In this document: positions 15,579-23,506 of the stretch, in pieces
Layout: every line of letters starts with the position of its first letter
How positions within the stretch are numbered: the stretch's first letter is position 1
Origin: an uncultured Bradyrhizobium sp.
Lineage (GTDB): Bacteria > Pseudomonadota > Alphaproteobacteria > Rhizobiales > Xanthobacteraceae
Direction of reading: 5' to 3'
DNA: 64,000 bases
NCBI RefSeq assembly: GCF_936928535.1
Contig: NZ_CAKZHY010000165.1
Location: forward strand, 38,307 to 102,306
The notes under the pieces: generated by a model
What the model was told of the DNA's origin: nothing
Databases searched by the model: none
The model's input: the letters and a program-made list of their open reading frames with translations, nothing else
Translations under genes and position numbers: made by a program

Positions 15579-17230
15579 TTCACGCGCAGGATGCGGGTAG
15601 GCGGCAACGGGCCGATCGGACCATGCGCCCTAAAGAAGGCAAACAGCGCCTCGGAATCGTAGCCGCCATATTGCGCCGATGCGCCCTGTTTCGCGATCGT
15701 GAAACCGTCGCCGCCGACCGCCAGATAGTCGTTGACGGTCACGCGGTAGAAGGTGGCCGGCTCGATCGGTCTGCCGTTGAGCGTCATCTTGTCGGGCGTG
15801 ACGTGCTCGCCGAATGGCTTTGACCCGTCCCAGCTGTAGCTGAATCCGATCGAGACCTGGAGGATCCGCGGCCGCTTCGGATCGAGCCATTGCTGCTCCA
15901 GCATGTCCTTGAGCTGCCTGCCTGTGAGCGTCATGGTGACGAGGCGGTTGCGGAACGGCTGGCTTGCGAACAGATCGCCATAGGACACCGCGCCGTTCTC
16001 CTTCGGGACGAGATCGGTGCGGATGCCGCCGGGATTGGTGAGTGCGATGACAGCGCTGCCATCTTTTGCATCCTTGGTCGCGGCGAGCTGTGCATCGGCG
16101 ATGATATCGCCGAGTGCGCTTTCGCCGGCGTCATTCGGGACGCGCGACAGCGTCTGTGTCACCGATCCGGCCGGCCGGTTGGCGATCGGCGCCGAGAGCT
16201 TGTCATAGGCCTCGATCAGCGCGGTCTGCTCGGGATCCCTGGCGAGCGAGGCGTCGGCGACGATGACGTTCTCGGCCTTGGCACCGATGATGTCGCGGGT
16301 CACAGGATCGAGCTTGAGGTCGATCGCAGTGACCAGCGTGCCGTATTTGTCGCCGCTCGTGACGAGCCGCCCGTCGATATCGCAGACATAGGCACGGTGC
16401 GTGTGGCCGCTGACGACGACGTCGACGGCGCGGTCGAATTTCTTCACGATGTCGACGATGGGGCCTGTGATCGCCGGACATTCGTTGTAGTCGCCCGCGG
16501 GCTCGCCACCCTGGTGGATCAGCACCACGATCGCCTCCACGCCCTTCGCCTTCAGTTGCGGCACCAGCGCATTCACCGTCTCGGCCTCATCGCGAAATTC
16601 CAGTCCCGCAATGCCCTTGGGCGAGACGATGCCTGATGTCTCCTTCAAGGTCAGCCCGATGAAGGCGACCGGGATGCCCTCGAACTCGCGGATCTCGTAG
16701 GGCGGCAGCACGCTCTTGCCGGTCGCGGTCTCGATGGTAGACGCCGCGAGATAGTGGAATTTGGCGCCAGTGAACACATGCGGTCCCTGGCAGCCGTCTT
16801 CCGGATGGCAGCCGCCATTCTGCATCCGGAGCAGCTCGGTCTTGCCTTCGTCGAATTCGTGGTTGCCGACCGAGGTGATCGCAAGCCCCATCATCGAAAG
16901 CGATTCGATCGAGGGTTCGTCGTGAAACATCGCCGACAGGAATGGGCTCGCCCCGATCAGATCGCCGGCGGCGACGAAGATGGTGTTCTTGTGCCCCTCG
17001 CGGAGTTGCTTGACCAGCGTCGCCATGTACTCGGCGCCGCCGGCGGCCACCATCACCTTCCTGGTCTGGTCTTCGGGGTCATTGATGCGGATGCCGCCCG
17101 GCGGCGGACGCAGGTTGCCGTGGAAATCGTTGATCGCGAGAATCCGCAGCTGGACGGGCGCTGTAGTCTCGGCCGCGGCGGGAAGGGCGCATGCAAGTGC
17201 GAGTGCGGCAAGGATGGATTGGTATCGCAT
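15575..17230 (-). CDS. Secreted 5'-nucleotidase / metallophosphatase
   Basis: The 551-residue protein has a signal peptide (residues 1-20, ending PAAA) and acts in the periplasm, removing phosphate from nucleotides. The N-terminal metallophosphoesterase domain shows AINDFHGNL, GDLIGASPF, SVGNHEFDEG and VSGHTHRAYVC. The C-terminal nucleotide-binding domain shows TNPGGIRTDL and NDYLAVGGDGF. Length and order match bacterial UshA-like enzymes. It stands alone, with repeat family A upstream. Confidence 0.92.
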   Translation of the reverse strand: MRYQSILAALALACALPAAAETTAPVQLRILAINDFHGNLRPPPGGIRINDPEDQTRKVMVAAGGAEYMATLVKQLREGHKNTIFVAAGDLIGASPFLSAMFHDEPSIESLSMMGLAITSVGNHEFDEGKTELLRMQNGGCHPEDGCQGPHVFTGAKFHYLAASTIETATGKSVLPPYEIREFEGIPVAFIGLTLKETSGIVSPKGIAGLEFRDEAETVNALVPQLKAKGVEAIVVLIHQGGEPAGDYNECPAITGPIVDIVKKFDRAVDVVVSGHTHRAYVCDIDGRLVTSGDKYGTLVTAIDLKLDPVTRDIIGAKAENVIVADASLARDPEQTALIEAYDKLSAPIANRPAGSVTQTLSRVPNDAGESALGDIIADAQLAATKDAKDGSAVIALTNPGGIRTDLVPKENGAVSYGDLFASQPFRNRLVTMTLTGRQLKDMLEQQWLDPKRPRILQVSIGFSYSWDGSKPFGEHVTPDKMTLNGRPIEPATFYRVTVNDYLAVGGDGFTIAKQGASAQYGGYDSEALFAFFRAHGPIGPLPPTRILRVN

Positions 17231-17274
17231 GGAACCAGACTAGTCGCTCCGCGCGAAGATTTCACGAAGCTTTC

Positions 17275-17420
17275 TTCCTTCTCCCCTTGTGGGAGAAGAT
17301 GGCGCGAAGCGCCGGTTGAGGGGTATCTATCCGCTGGAGACGTGTGAGCGCGAGGAGAGAAACCCCTCACCCGTCTCGCCGCTTCGCGACGAGCCACCCT
17401 CTCCCACAAGGGGAGAGGGG
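17275..17420. repeat. Palindromic intergenic repeat, family A (copy 2)
   Basis: Arms CTCCCCTTGTGGGAGA and CTCTCCCACAAGGGGAGAGG bound about 146 bp. The interior AACCCCTCACCCG-(N)-CGCTTCGCGACGAGCCACCC matches the design of the copy at 11545-11662, although the arm sequence differs. It separates the nucleotidase and enoyl-CoA hydratase genes. Confidence 0.72.
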
Positions 17421-17425
17421 AGGAC

Positions 17426-18184
17426 TCACCTCTTCTTCCTGTTCGCAAACGCGTTGAACGCGGCGATCGCCTCGTCCGATTTCAGCCGTTCGCCGAACAG
17501 ATGGCTCTCCTGGTCGATGCGGCGGGTGAGCTCTTCCGGCGATGTGCGCAGCAATTTGCGCGAGGTCGCGACGGCCTCGGCCGGCAGGCGGCAGATATCG
17601 CGCGCGACCTTGCGGGCCTCGACCTCGGTGTGTCCCGGCGACACCACGGTGTTGACGAAGCCGGCGGCATGGGCCTCTGTGGCGCTGAAGCTGCGTCCCA
17701 TCACCAGCATGGCGAAGGCACGTTGGTAACCCATTGTGCTCGGCATCAAGAGGCTGGCGGCACCGACCGGAACGAGCCCGAGATTGATGTAGGGCGCCGA
17801 GAAGGTCGCAGCGTTGGAGGCGAGCACATAGTCGCAGTGAAACAGCATCACGGTGCCCATGCCGATCGAGGCGCCGTCCACGGCTGCGATGATCGGCTTG
17901 ACGTTGAGTGCCAGCGAATAGAGGAATTTGGCACCGTCCGACAACGTCTCGGGACGCGCCGCATCGGCGTGCATGAAGTCGTCGATGTCGTCCCCGGCGG
18001 TGAAAACGCCGGAGCCGCCGGTGATAATCATGCAGCGGATATCGGGATTGTTCTGCGCGGTGTCGATCGCGCGGCTCATCTCGCGATACATGTGCTGCGT
18101 GATCGCGTTCTTCTTTCCGGGACGGCGCAGGGTGATGACGCGCGTGCCGCGCTCGTCGGCGACGATGATATTGCCGTTCGGCAT
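17426..18184 (-). CDS. Enoyl-CoA hydratase/isomerase family protein
   Basis: The 252-residue protein has the crotonase fold. The oxyanion-hole segments are visible in KKNAITQHMYREM, GSGVFTAGDDIDDF and AAVDGASIGMGTVMLFHCD. In the active-site stretch it reads NLGLVPVGAASLLMP. Isomerase-type relatives usually have Glu after LVP (LVPE); here it is Val, so the usual general base seems absent. It may use another residue or a different reaction. ATG at 18184 starts the family N-terminus (MPNGNIIVADERG). No beta-oxidation operon surrounds it. Confidence 0.85.
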   Translation of the reverse strand: MPNGNIIVADERGTRVITLRRPGKKNAITQHMYREMSRAIDTAQNNPDIRCMIITGGSGVFTAGDDIDDFMHADAARPETLSDGAKFLYSLALNVKPIIAAVDGASIGMGTVMLFHCDYVLASNAATFSAPYINLGLVPVGAASLLMPSTMGYQRAFAMLVMGRSFSATEAHAAGFVNTVVSPGHTEVEARKVARDICRLPAEAVATSRKLLRTSPEELTRRIDQESHLFGERLKSDEAIAAFNAFANRKKR

Positions 18185-18486
18185 AAGTACTCCCTGCGGT
18201 CGCCGCGGCGCCTGCCGTCGGCGAGTCCTGGCACAGCTCAGCCTACATGATCCCGCAGGCGTGCCAATCCTGCAGGCCCAATCATTTCGGCCATGACGCC
18301 GTTGAGTGGTTGCATGACACCCGCCAGGCGGCCGCACTGGTCGATGGAACAAACAGCGTAAAGGCTGTGTCTCGTCTCCTGCGGCGATTTGCGCATTGCA
18401 ACAATTGGCTACAACGTTTCATTTGAAAAACCGGTGGTTGTACGTCACGATCAGCCGTCTCGTTTCTATTAGGCCGATATTTGACG
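18185..18486. other. Divergent promoter region
   Basis: This 302-bp region lies between the enoyl-CoA hydratase gene (leftward) and an MFS gene (rightward). It is AT-richer near 18400-18450, which suits a promoter. I see no convincing operator, repeat or small gene. Confidence 0.4.
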
Positions 18487-19716
18487 ATGATTGCCGCAAC
18501 TGGGGTTGACGAGTCCTCGCTGCGCTACCGCGGCTGGCGCGTGGTGCTGGCCTGTTTCCTGATGGCCTTCTTCATGTTCGGCTTTGGCCTCTACGGCCAG
18601 GGCGTGTATCTCGCCGAGCTGCAGCGCGCCCATGGCTGGCCCGGCACGCTGGTGTCCTCGGCCAGCACCTTCTCGTTCCTGCTGAGCGCCGTCCTCGTGA
18701 TCTTTACCGATGACCTGCTCGTCCGAATCGGACTGCGCGCGCTGATCCTGTGCGGGCTGGCGGCGCTTGGCGCATCGACCGCGCTGCTGGGGCTGATGCA
18801 ATCGCCCTGGCAGCTCTACCTCGCCTATGCGCTGATGTCGGTGGGCTGGACCGGAATGGGCTCGGTGGTGATCGCGACCGTGCTGAACTCCTGGTTCGAG
18901 CGGCGGCGCGGGCTCGCGCTCAGCCTCGCCTTCAACGGCGCCACCTGCAGCGGCATCATCCTCGTTCCGGTTCTGCTGGCGCTGAGCTCCAGCATCGGCT
19001 TTCGTTCGGCCATGCTGGCGGCGACCGTCGTGATGGTGGTGCTGGTGTTGCCGGTGGTCGTCGTCTTCACCGGCTGGCGGGTCGGTGCGTCGCTGCATGC
19101 CGCGGGTGCCTCCGGCAGCAAGGCCGCGCGACATTCGCGGCGGGCTCTGCTCGCAAATGCTTCATTCTGGACCATGGTGCTGCCGATCGCGATCGCGCTG
19201 CTGGCGCAGATGGGATTCATCATCCACCAGGTGACGTTTCTCGAGCCATTGATCGGCCGCGCCAGCGCGGGCCTTGCGGTCACCATCATGGCCGCGATGG
19301 CGGTTGTCGGCCGGCTGACGCTCGGCCTGTTCGTCGACCGGCTCGATCCGCGGCTTGCCTGCGCGGCGTCGATGACGAGCCAGGCGGCGGCGCTGCTCGT
19401 GCTGCTGCAAAGCCAGAGCCCGATCGTGCTGCTGATGTGCTGCGCGGTCTATGGTTTCTCGATCGGCAACATGATCACCTTTCCGCCCCTGATCATCCAG
19501 CGCGAGATCGGCAGTGCGGCGTTCGCGGCCGCGATGGGGCTGGGGACCTCGATCAGCGGCATCGTCAGCGCGTTCGGCCCCGGCATCGTCGGCCTCGTGC
19601 GCAGCATGAGCGGCGATTACACCATGGCATTCGCGATGTGCGTGGCGCTCGATGTCATCGCGGCCGGCATCGTGCTGTGGCGGCCGGGGAAGAAGGTGGA
19701 GGTCGTTGCGTCGTAA
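18487..19716 (+). CDS. MFS transporter, monocarboxylate/oxalate-antiporter type
   Basis: The 409-residue inner-membrane protein has about 12 helices. The start of helix 1 (YRGWRVVLACFLMAFFMFGFG) and the region WFERRRGLALSLAFNG in the 4-5 loop are typical of the MFS branch that includes monocarboxylate and oxalate/formate carriers. ATG at 18487 is used; an in-frame TTG lies two codons earlier. It is convergent with the acyl-CoA dehydrogenase gene 18 bp away. The substrate is unknown; an organic acid is likely from the family. Confidence 0.85.
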   Translation: MIAATGVDESSLRYRGWRVVLACFLMAFFMFGFGLYGQGVYLAELQRAHGWPGTLVSSASTFSFLLSAVLVIFTDDLLVRIGLRALILCGLAALGASTALLGLMQSPWQLYLAYALMSVGWTGMGSVVIATVLNSWFERRRGLALSLAFNGATCSGIILVPVLLALSSSIGFRSAMLAATVVMVVLVLPVVVVFTGWRVGASLHAAGASGSKAARHSRRALLANASFWTMVLPIAIALLAQMGFIIHQVTFLEPLIGRASAGLAVTIMAAMAVVGRLTLGLFVDRLDPRLACAASMTSQAAALLVLLQSQSPIVLLMCCAVYGFSIGNMITFPPLIIQREIGSAAFAAAMGLGTSISGIVSAFGPGIVGLVRSMSGDYTMAFAMCVALDVIAAGIVLWRPGKKVEVVAS

Positions 19717-19734
19717 CCTACCCTACGCATCCGC

Positions 19735-21513
19735 CTACCCAAGCAGCACCGCATCCGCTGCCGCGACCGACTCCGCGCTCTCGGTCACGGTGCGCTCGAG
19801 CGCGCCCGCCTGCACGGTGATGTTCTCGGCGAAGAAACGCGCCAGCGAGACGTAGCGTGCCGCCTCGGTGTTGCCGTCGGCCTTCGCAGCCAGCGCCTCG
19901 GAGGCCAGCATGCAGCCGCCGAGCGTGGCGCCGAACTGCTGTAGATAGGGCGTCGCGCCGGCGAGCGCCTCGTTCGGCGCCGACGTGACGCGTTGGAGCA
20001 GCCACTTGCTGGTGCGCGTCAGCGCCTCCAGCGCCTCGCGCAGCTTCACGCCGGTGGTGCCGAAGGCGGGATCGTTCGAGGCTTCGACCTGCTTCACGGT
20101 CGCCGCAAGCTCGTCAATCAGCGCCCACACCGACGCGCCGCCATTGGCGGCAAGCTTGCGCGTGACGAGGTCGATTGCCTGGATGCCGTTGGTGCCCTCG
20201 TAGATCGCGGTGATGCGGGCATCGCGATAATGCTGCGCGGCGCCGGTCTCCTCGATGAAGCCCATGCCGCCATGCACCTGCACGCCGAGATAGGCGACCT
20301 CGTTGCCGATATCGGTGGAATAGCCCTTCGCCATCGGCGTCAGCAGTGCCGCGCGTGCGGCGGCATCGGCGCGCACCTTCGGGTCCCTGGCGCGGACGGA
20401 GACATCGAGTGCGACCGCGGTCGCGTAGCAAATGGTGCGCGCGGCCGCGGTTTGCGCCCGCATCCGCATCAGCATGCGCTTGACATCAGGATGCACGAAG
20501 ATCGCATCCGAGCCGTCGCCCTTCTTGCCGACGGCGCGGCCTTGCTTGCGCTCCTGCGCATAAGACAAGGCGAGCTGATAGGCGCGATCGGCCACGCCGA
20601 CGCCTTCGAGGCCGACGCCGAGGCGGGCCTGGTTCATCATCGTGAACATGCAGCGCATGCCCTGATTCTCTTCGCCGATCAAAAATCCGATCGCGCCGCC
20701 ATGGTCGCCCATGGTCATGGTGCAGGTGGGCGAGGCGTGCATGCCGAGCTTGTGCTCCACGCCGCTGGCAAAGATATCGTTGCGCGCACCGAGCGAGCCG
20801 TCTTCATTGACCATGAATTTCGGCACCAGGAACAGCGAGATCCCCTTGGTGCCGGCAGGCGCGTCCGGCAGGCGCGCCAGCACGAAATGCACGATGTTGT
20901 CGGTCATGTCGTGCTCGCCATAGGTGATGAAGATCTTCGTCCCCTTGATGCGATAGGTGCCGTCGGCCTGCTTTTCGGCGCGGGTGCGCAGGGCGCCCAC
21001 ATCGGAGCCGGCCTGCGACTCGGTCAGCTGCATCGTGCCGGTCCATTCGCCGGTGACGAGCTTTTCCAGATAGATCTTTTTCAGCTCGTCGCTGCCATGC
21101 GCCTCCAGCGCCTCGATCGCCGACGCCGTCAGCAGCGGGCAGAGGCCGAAGGCGACGTTGGCGGCGCTCCAGATCTCGGTGCAGGCGGCGTTGATCGCCA
21201 TCGGCAGGCCTTGGCCGCCGAAATCTTCCGGCCCGGACACCGCGTTCCAGCCGCCTTCGGTCCAGCGCTTGTAGGCGTCCGGCCAGCCCGGCGCGGTCGT
21301 CACCTTGCCGGCCTCGAGCTTGATGCCGTGCTCATCACCGACCTTGTTCAGCGGCGCCAGCACATCGGTTGCGAACTTGCCGGCCTCTTCCAGCACGGCA
21401 GCGGCAATGTCCGCGTCGAAATCGCCATAATGCCCGGCGTCCACCGCGGCCTTGAGGCCGGCACCATGGTTGAGCGACAGCAGCATGTCAGAGATCGGCG
21501 CGCGGTAGGTCAT
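19735..21513 (-). CDS. Acyl-CoA dehydrogenase, large C-terminal-extended type (DmdC/FadE-like)
   Basis: The 592-residue flavoenzyme oxidises an acyl-CoA to the enoyl-CoA. It shows MQLTESQAGSDVGALRT (FAD/substrate), KGTKIFITYGEHD, and the catalytic-Glu segment AIYEGTNGIQAIDL, followed by a C-terminal extension of about 150 residues. This layout is that of enzymes often named 3-methylmercaptopropionyl-CoA dehydrogenase (DmdC), but most such proteins act on ordinary fatty acyl-CoAs. No partner beta-oxidation genes lie next to it. Confidence 0.92.
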   Translation of the reverse strand: MTYRAPISDMLLSLNHGAGLKAAVDAGHYGDFDADIAAAVLEEAGKFATDVLAPLNKVGDEHGIKLEAGKVTTAPGWPDAYKRWTEGGWNAVSGPEDFGGQGLPMAINAACTEIWSAANVAFGLCPLLTASAIEALEAHGSDELKKIYLEKLVTGEWTGTMQLTESQAGSDVGALRTRAEKQADGTYRIKGTKIFITYGEHDMTDNIVHFVLARLPDAPAGTKGISLFLVPKFMVNEDGSLGARNDIFASGVEHKLGMHASPTCTMTMGDHGGAIGFLIGEENQGMRCMFTMMNQARLGVGLEGVGVADRAYQLALSYAQERKQGRAVGKKGDGSDAIFVHPDVKRMLMRMRAQTAAARTICYATAVALDVSVRARDPKVRADAAARAALLTPMAKGYSTDIGNEVAYLGVQVHGGMGFIEETGAAQHYRDARITAIYEGTNGIQAIDLVTRKLAANGGASVWALIDELAATVKQVEASNDPAFGTTGVKLREALEALTRTSKWLLQRVTSAPNEALAGATPYLQQFGATLGGCMLASEALAAKADGNTEAARYVSLARFFAENITVQAGALERTVTESAESVAAADAVLLG

Positions 21514-21757
21514 GGCTCACTCCCGAGGACAGGTTTGCCGCCGTATTCCCATGAAACGGGGGAGGCCTCAATGGCTACGATACGGGACCGGATCGGGGAC
21601 TTATCCCAGCCTATAATAAGGTGTGGCGCGTCCCAGGTCCGTCTGTGGTATTTTGCGCTCCCAGGCGGTTGAAATGCCGCGCCGCACCCTATAGACCGGC
21701 TGCGACCAGAGGGAATCTGCGGGTGCCAGTTCGTCCGCCGTTCCCGTCGTCGCCTGA

Positions 21758-21832
21758 TGGGGCGTAGCCAAGCGGTAAGGCAGCGGATTTTGATTCCGCC
21801 ATTCGGAGGTTCGATCCCTCCCGCCCCAGCCA
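21758..21832 (+). tRNA. tRNA-Gln (anticodon TTG)
   Basis: A 75-nt cloverleaf is readable. The acceptor stem is TGGGGCG with CGCCCCA, the D-arm includes AGCGGTAAGG, the anticodon loop is TTTTGAT with anticodon TTG, and the T-arm contains GGTTCGATCC. The CCA is encoded. A possible promoter (TTGAAA at 21669, TATAGA at 21690, spacing 15) lies upstream. The 3' end serves as the attachment site of the genomic island that follows. Confidence 0.97.
21818..21832 (+). repeat. Island left attachment site (attL), tRNA 3' end
   Basis: CTCCCGCCCCAGCCA forms the T-arm edge, acceptor strand and CCA of tRNA-Gln. The same 15 bases occur at 34539-34553. Confidence 0.75.
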
Positions 21833-21871
21833 TTTGATGTTGTTTGAGAAATCCTCTCGTCCGCCGCCGGC

Positions 21872-21949
21872 CATCGCGGACGTCTGATCCGGCAGCACTT
21901 CCGCTTTCATGTCGGCGATGCCGAGCCTCCGCGCGATGACCCGCCGAGC
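21872..21949 (-). pseudogene. Fragment of a heavy-metal P-type ATPase gene
   Basis: On the minus strand about 26 codons read ARRVIARRLGI-ADMKAEVLPDQ-TSAM. This matches the segment between the P-domain GDN motif and the hinge of CopA/ZntA-type ATPases, where VARKLGI-x-EVxAEVLP-x-xK is common. The rest of the gene is absent: upstream runs into the carS promoter and downstream into the tRNA. It looks like a relic of cargo lost next to the attachment site. Confidence 0.45.
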
Positions 21950-21973
21950 TGAGGTCAGCGACGGCGTGCAAAT

Positions 21974-21987
21974 TTGATTCACGTCAA
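21974..21987. promoter_or_regulatory. FixK/FNR-type box upstream of the CarS-like gene
   Basis: TTGATTCACGTCAA matches the FixK2/FNR pattern TTGA-N6-TCAA, with four of the five inner positions symmetric. Its 3' edge is 57 bp from the carS start, close to the usual spacing for an activator site at about -40 from the transcription start. Confidence 0.65.
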
Positions 21988-22044
21988 CGCCTGGAGCGGA
22001 ATTCAGGACAGCCTGCCGAATGTTGCCTCACGGCGCCGAATGAC

Positions 22045-22536
22045 ATGATGGCTGCTGTACCTATTCTCCATTCGATCCTGCTTTTGGCGCTCGCAAACGG
22101 GGCGCCAGTCCTTGCCAAGAAGCTCTTTGCCTCCCGCTTTGCGCTGGCGCTGGATGGGGGCGTGCTGTTTCTCGATGGTCGACCGGTCTTCGGAGCGTCC
22201 AAGACAATCCGAGGCATCGTGGCGTCGATCGTCGCGACCGCGATAGGCGCGACCGGTGTTGGCCTGAGTTTCGAAATCGGTGCGTTGGTGGCAATCCTCG
22301 CCATGGCCGGCGACCTGTTCTCCAGCTTCGTGAAGCGGCGGATGAACCTTCCCTCGAGTAGCCAGGCACTCGGATTGGACCAGATCCCGGAATCGCTGTT
22401 CCCGCTCGTGGTGTGCCGGGAAATGCTGGGGCTGAACTACGTGGATATCCTCCTGACGGTATCGCTGTTCTTCGTCGGCGAACTCGCGCTTTCGCGCGTG
22501 CTATACGTGTTGCGTGTTCGAGATCAGCCGTACTGA
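22045..22536 (+). CDS. CDP-archaeol synthase (CarS)-like membrane cytidylyltransferase
   Basis: The 163-residue protein has about four to five membrane helices and the CarS family signature. DGRPVFGASKTIRG corresponds to the archaeal DGRRxxGxGKTxRG motif, and GDLFSSFVKRRMNLP with the following LDQIPE corresponds to the second conserved block. Archaeal CarS activates an ether lipid with CTP; bacterial homologues are uncharacterised and may use a phosphatidic-acid-like lipid. It is the first gene of the island. It has its own FixK/FNR box and its 3' end overlaps the convergent phosphoesterase gene by 36 bp. ATG 22048 is an equal start. Confidence 0.82.
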   Translation: MMAAVPILHSILLLALANGAPVLAKKLFASRFALALDGGVLFLDGRPVFGASKTIRGIVASIVATAIGATGVGLSFEIGALVAILAMAGDLFSSFVKRRMNLPSSSQALGLDQIPESLFPLVVCREMLGLNYVDILLTVSLFFVGELALSRVLYVLRVRDQPY

Positions 22537-23481
22537 AGCATCGGCGGGCCGGTGCAATCGGTGCAATGTGATCTCCGGCGGGCAATTGAAGCGCACGGCC
22601 ACGACACTCGATCCGGCGCCCACCGACGTATAACCGCGCATGTTATGATAGCGCCAGGCGCCGGCCCCCATCCTGCGCGGCAGTACTGAGTCCAGTGTGA
22701 GGGGGACTGATCCTGGAAGGCAGATCTGACCTCCATGCGTATGCCCGCTCAACAATACGTTAAAGCCGGCATGGGCCGCCTGCCGGTAGACTTCCGGGGT
22801 GTGCGACAGCAGGATCGAGAAGGCGCCGTCGGGGACATCTGATCCGACCTTCTCGATGTTATCCACCCTGTAGTAGTGCGCATCGTCGATGCCTGCGACG
22901 TATATCTCCTGATCCCCGCGCTTGATTGTAGCGCACTCGTTCTGGAGCATGCGTATGCCCATCGCCTCGAGGCCGGGCAGCATCCTGATCGTATCGTGGT
23001 TGCCCAGCACGCCGAGAATGGGTTGCTTCAGGTGAGCGGTGACCCGTGCCATGCCTTCAAGCGCAGCGTCGAACTTTCCGAACGTCTTGCCGCGATAGTC
23101 GCCCGTAAGGACGCACAGGTCGTAGTCGAGGCCAGGGACCAGCTCGACGAGGCGCCGCATGGCCCGCTCGCTCATATCGACGTGGGTATCGCTGATCTGG
23201 AGAATCGTGAAGCCGTCGAACGGAGCCGGCAAATTGGCGCACTCGATATCGTTGTTCTTCACGACAATGCGCTCGGCATTTCGTCGCCCGCGCCAGTAGA
23301 GGCCAGCCAGCTTCAGAATATTTCGTATCAGCGAATGAACGGAGTACCAGTTTTCGATATGGAAGAAATTGAGGCCTTGGCCGAAGATCTGGGCTTCATG
23401 ATCAATTTCGATGCCGAGCCGCTGCCGGGCGTAGATCCGCCCGAGGCGCAGCTCAAGTTTCGAAAGCAGTTCGTCGTTCAC
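22501..23481 (-). CDS. Calcineurin-like metallophosphoesterase (YkuE/YaeI type)
   Basis: The 326-residue protein has an N-terminal region of about 90 residues, then a metallophosphoesterase domain. All metal-binding motifs are present: QISDTHVD, TGDY, GNHDT, LLSHTPE and GHTHGGQI. The family often hydrolyses phosphate esters of lipids at the membrane surface. I chose the GTG at 23481 (VNDELLSKLE), 25 bp after the SbmA-like stop and preceded by GAAAGG; the longer frame overlaps that gene and lacks homology. It is the last gene of the five-gene GH1 operon and meets carS head-on. Confidence 0.85.
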   Translation of the reverse strand: MNDELLSKLELRLGRIYARQRLGIEIDHEAQIFGQGLNFFHIENWYSVHSLIRNILKLAGLYWRGRRNAERIVVKNNDIECANLPAPFDGFTILQISDTHVDMSERAMRRLVELVPGLDYDLCVLTGDYRGKTFGKFDAALEGMARVTAHLKQPILGVLGNHDTIRMLPGLEAMGIRMLQNECATIKRGDQEIYVAGIDDAHYYRVDNIEKVGSDVPDGAFSILLSHTPEVYRQAAHAGFNVLLSGHTHGGQICLPGSVPLTLDSVLPRRMGAGAWRYHNMRGYTSVGAGSSVVAVRFNCPPEITLHRLHRPADASVRLISNTQHV

Positions 23482-23506
23482 CGGTCTGCCTTTCGGTCCA
23501 TGGCAA

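Noticed and set aside
21510..21971. Minus-strand open frames crossing the tRNA gene
   Set aside because: They read the tRNA in antisense (the familiar GREGSNLRMAES-type product); only the short P-type ATPase-like part is retained as a relic.
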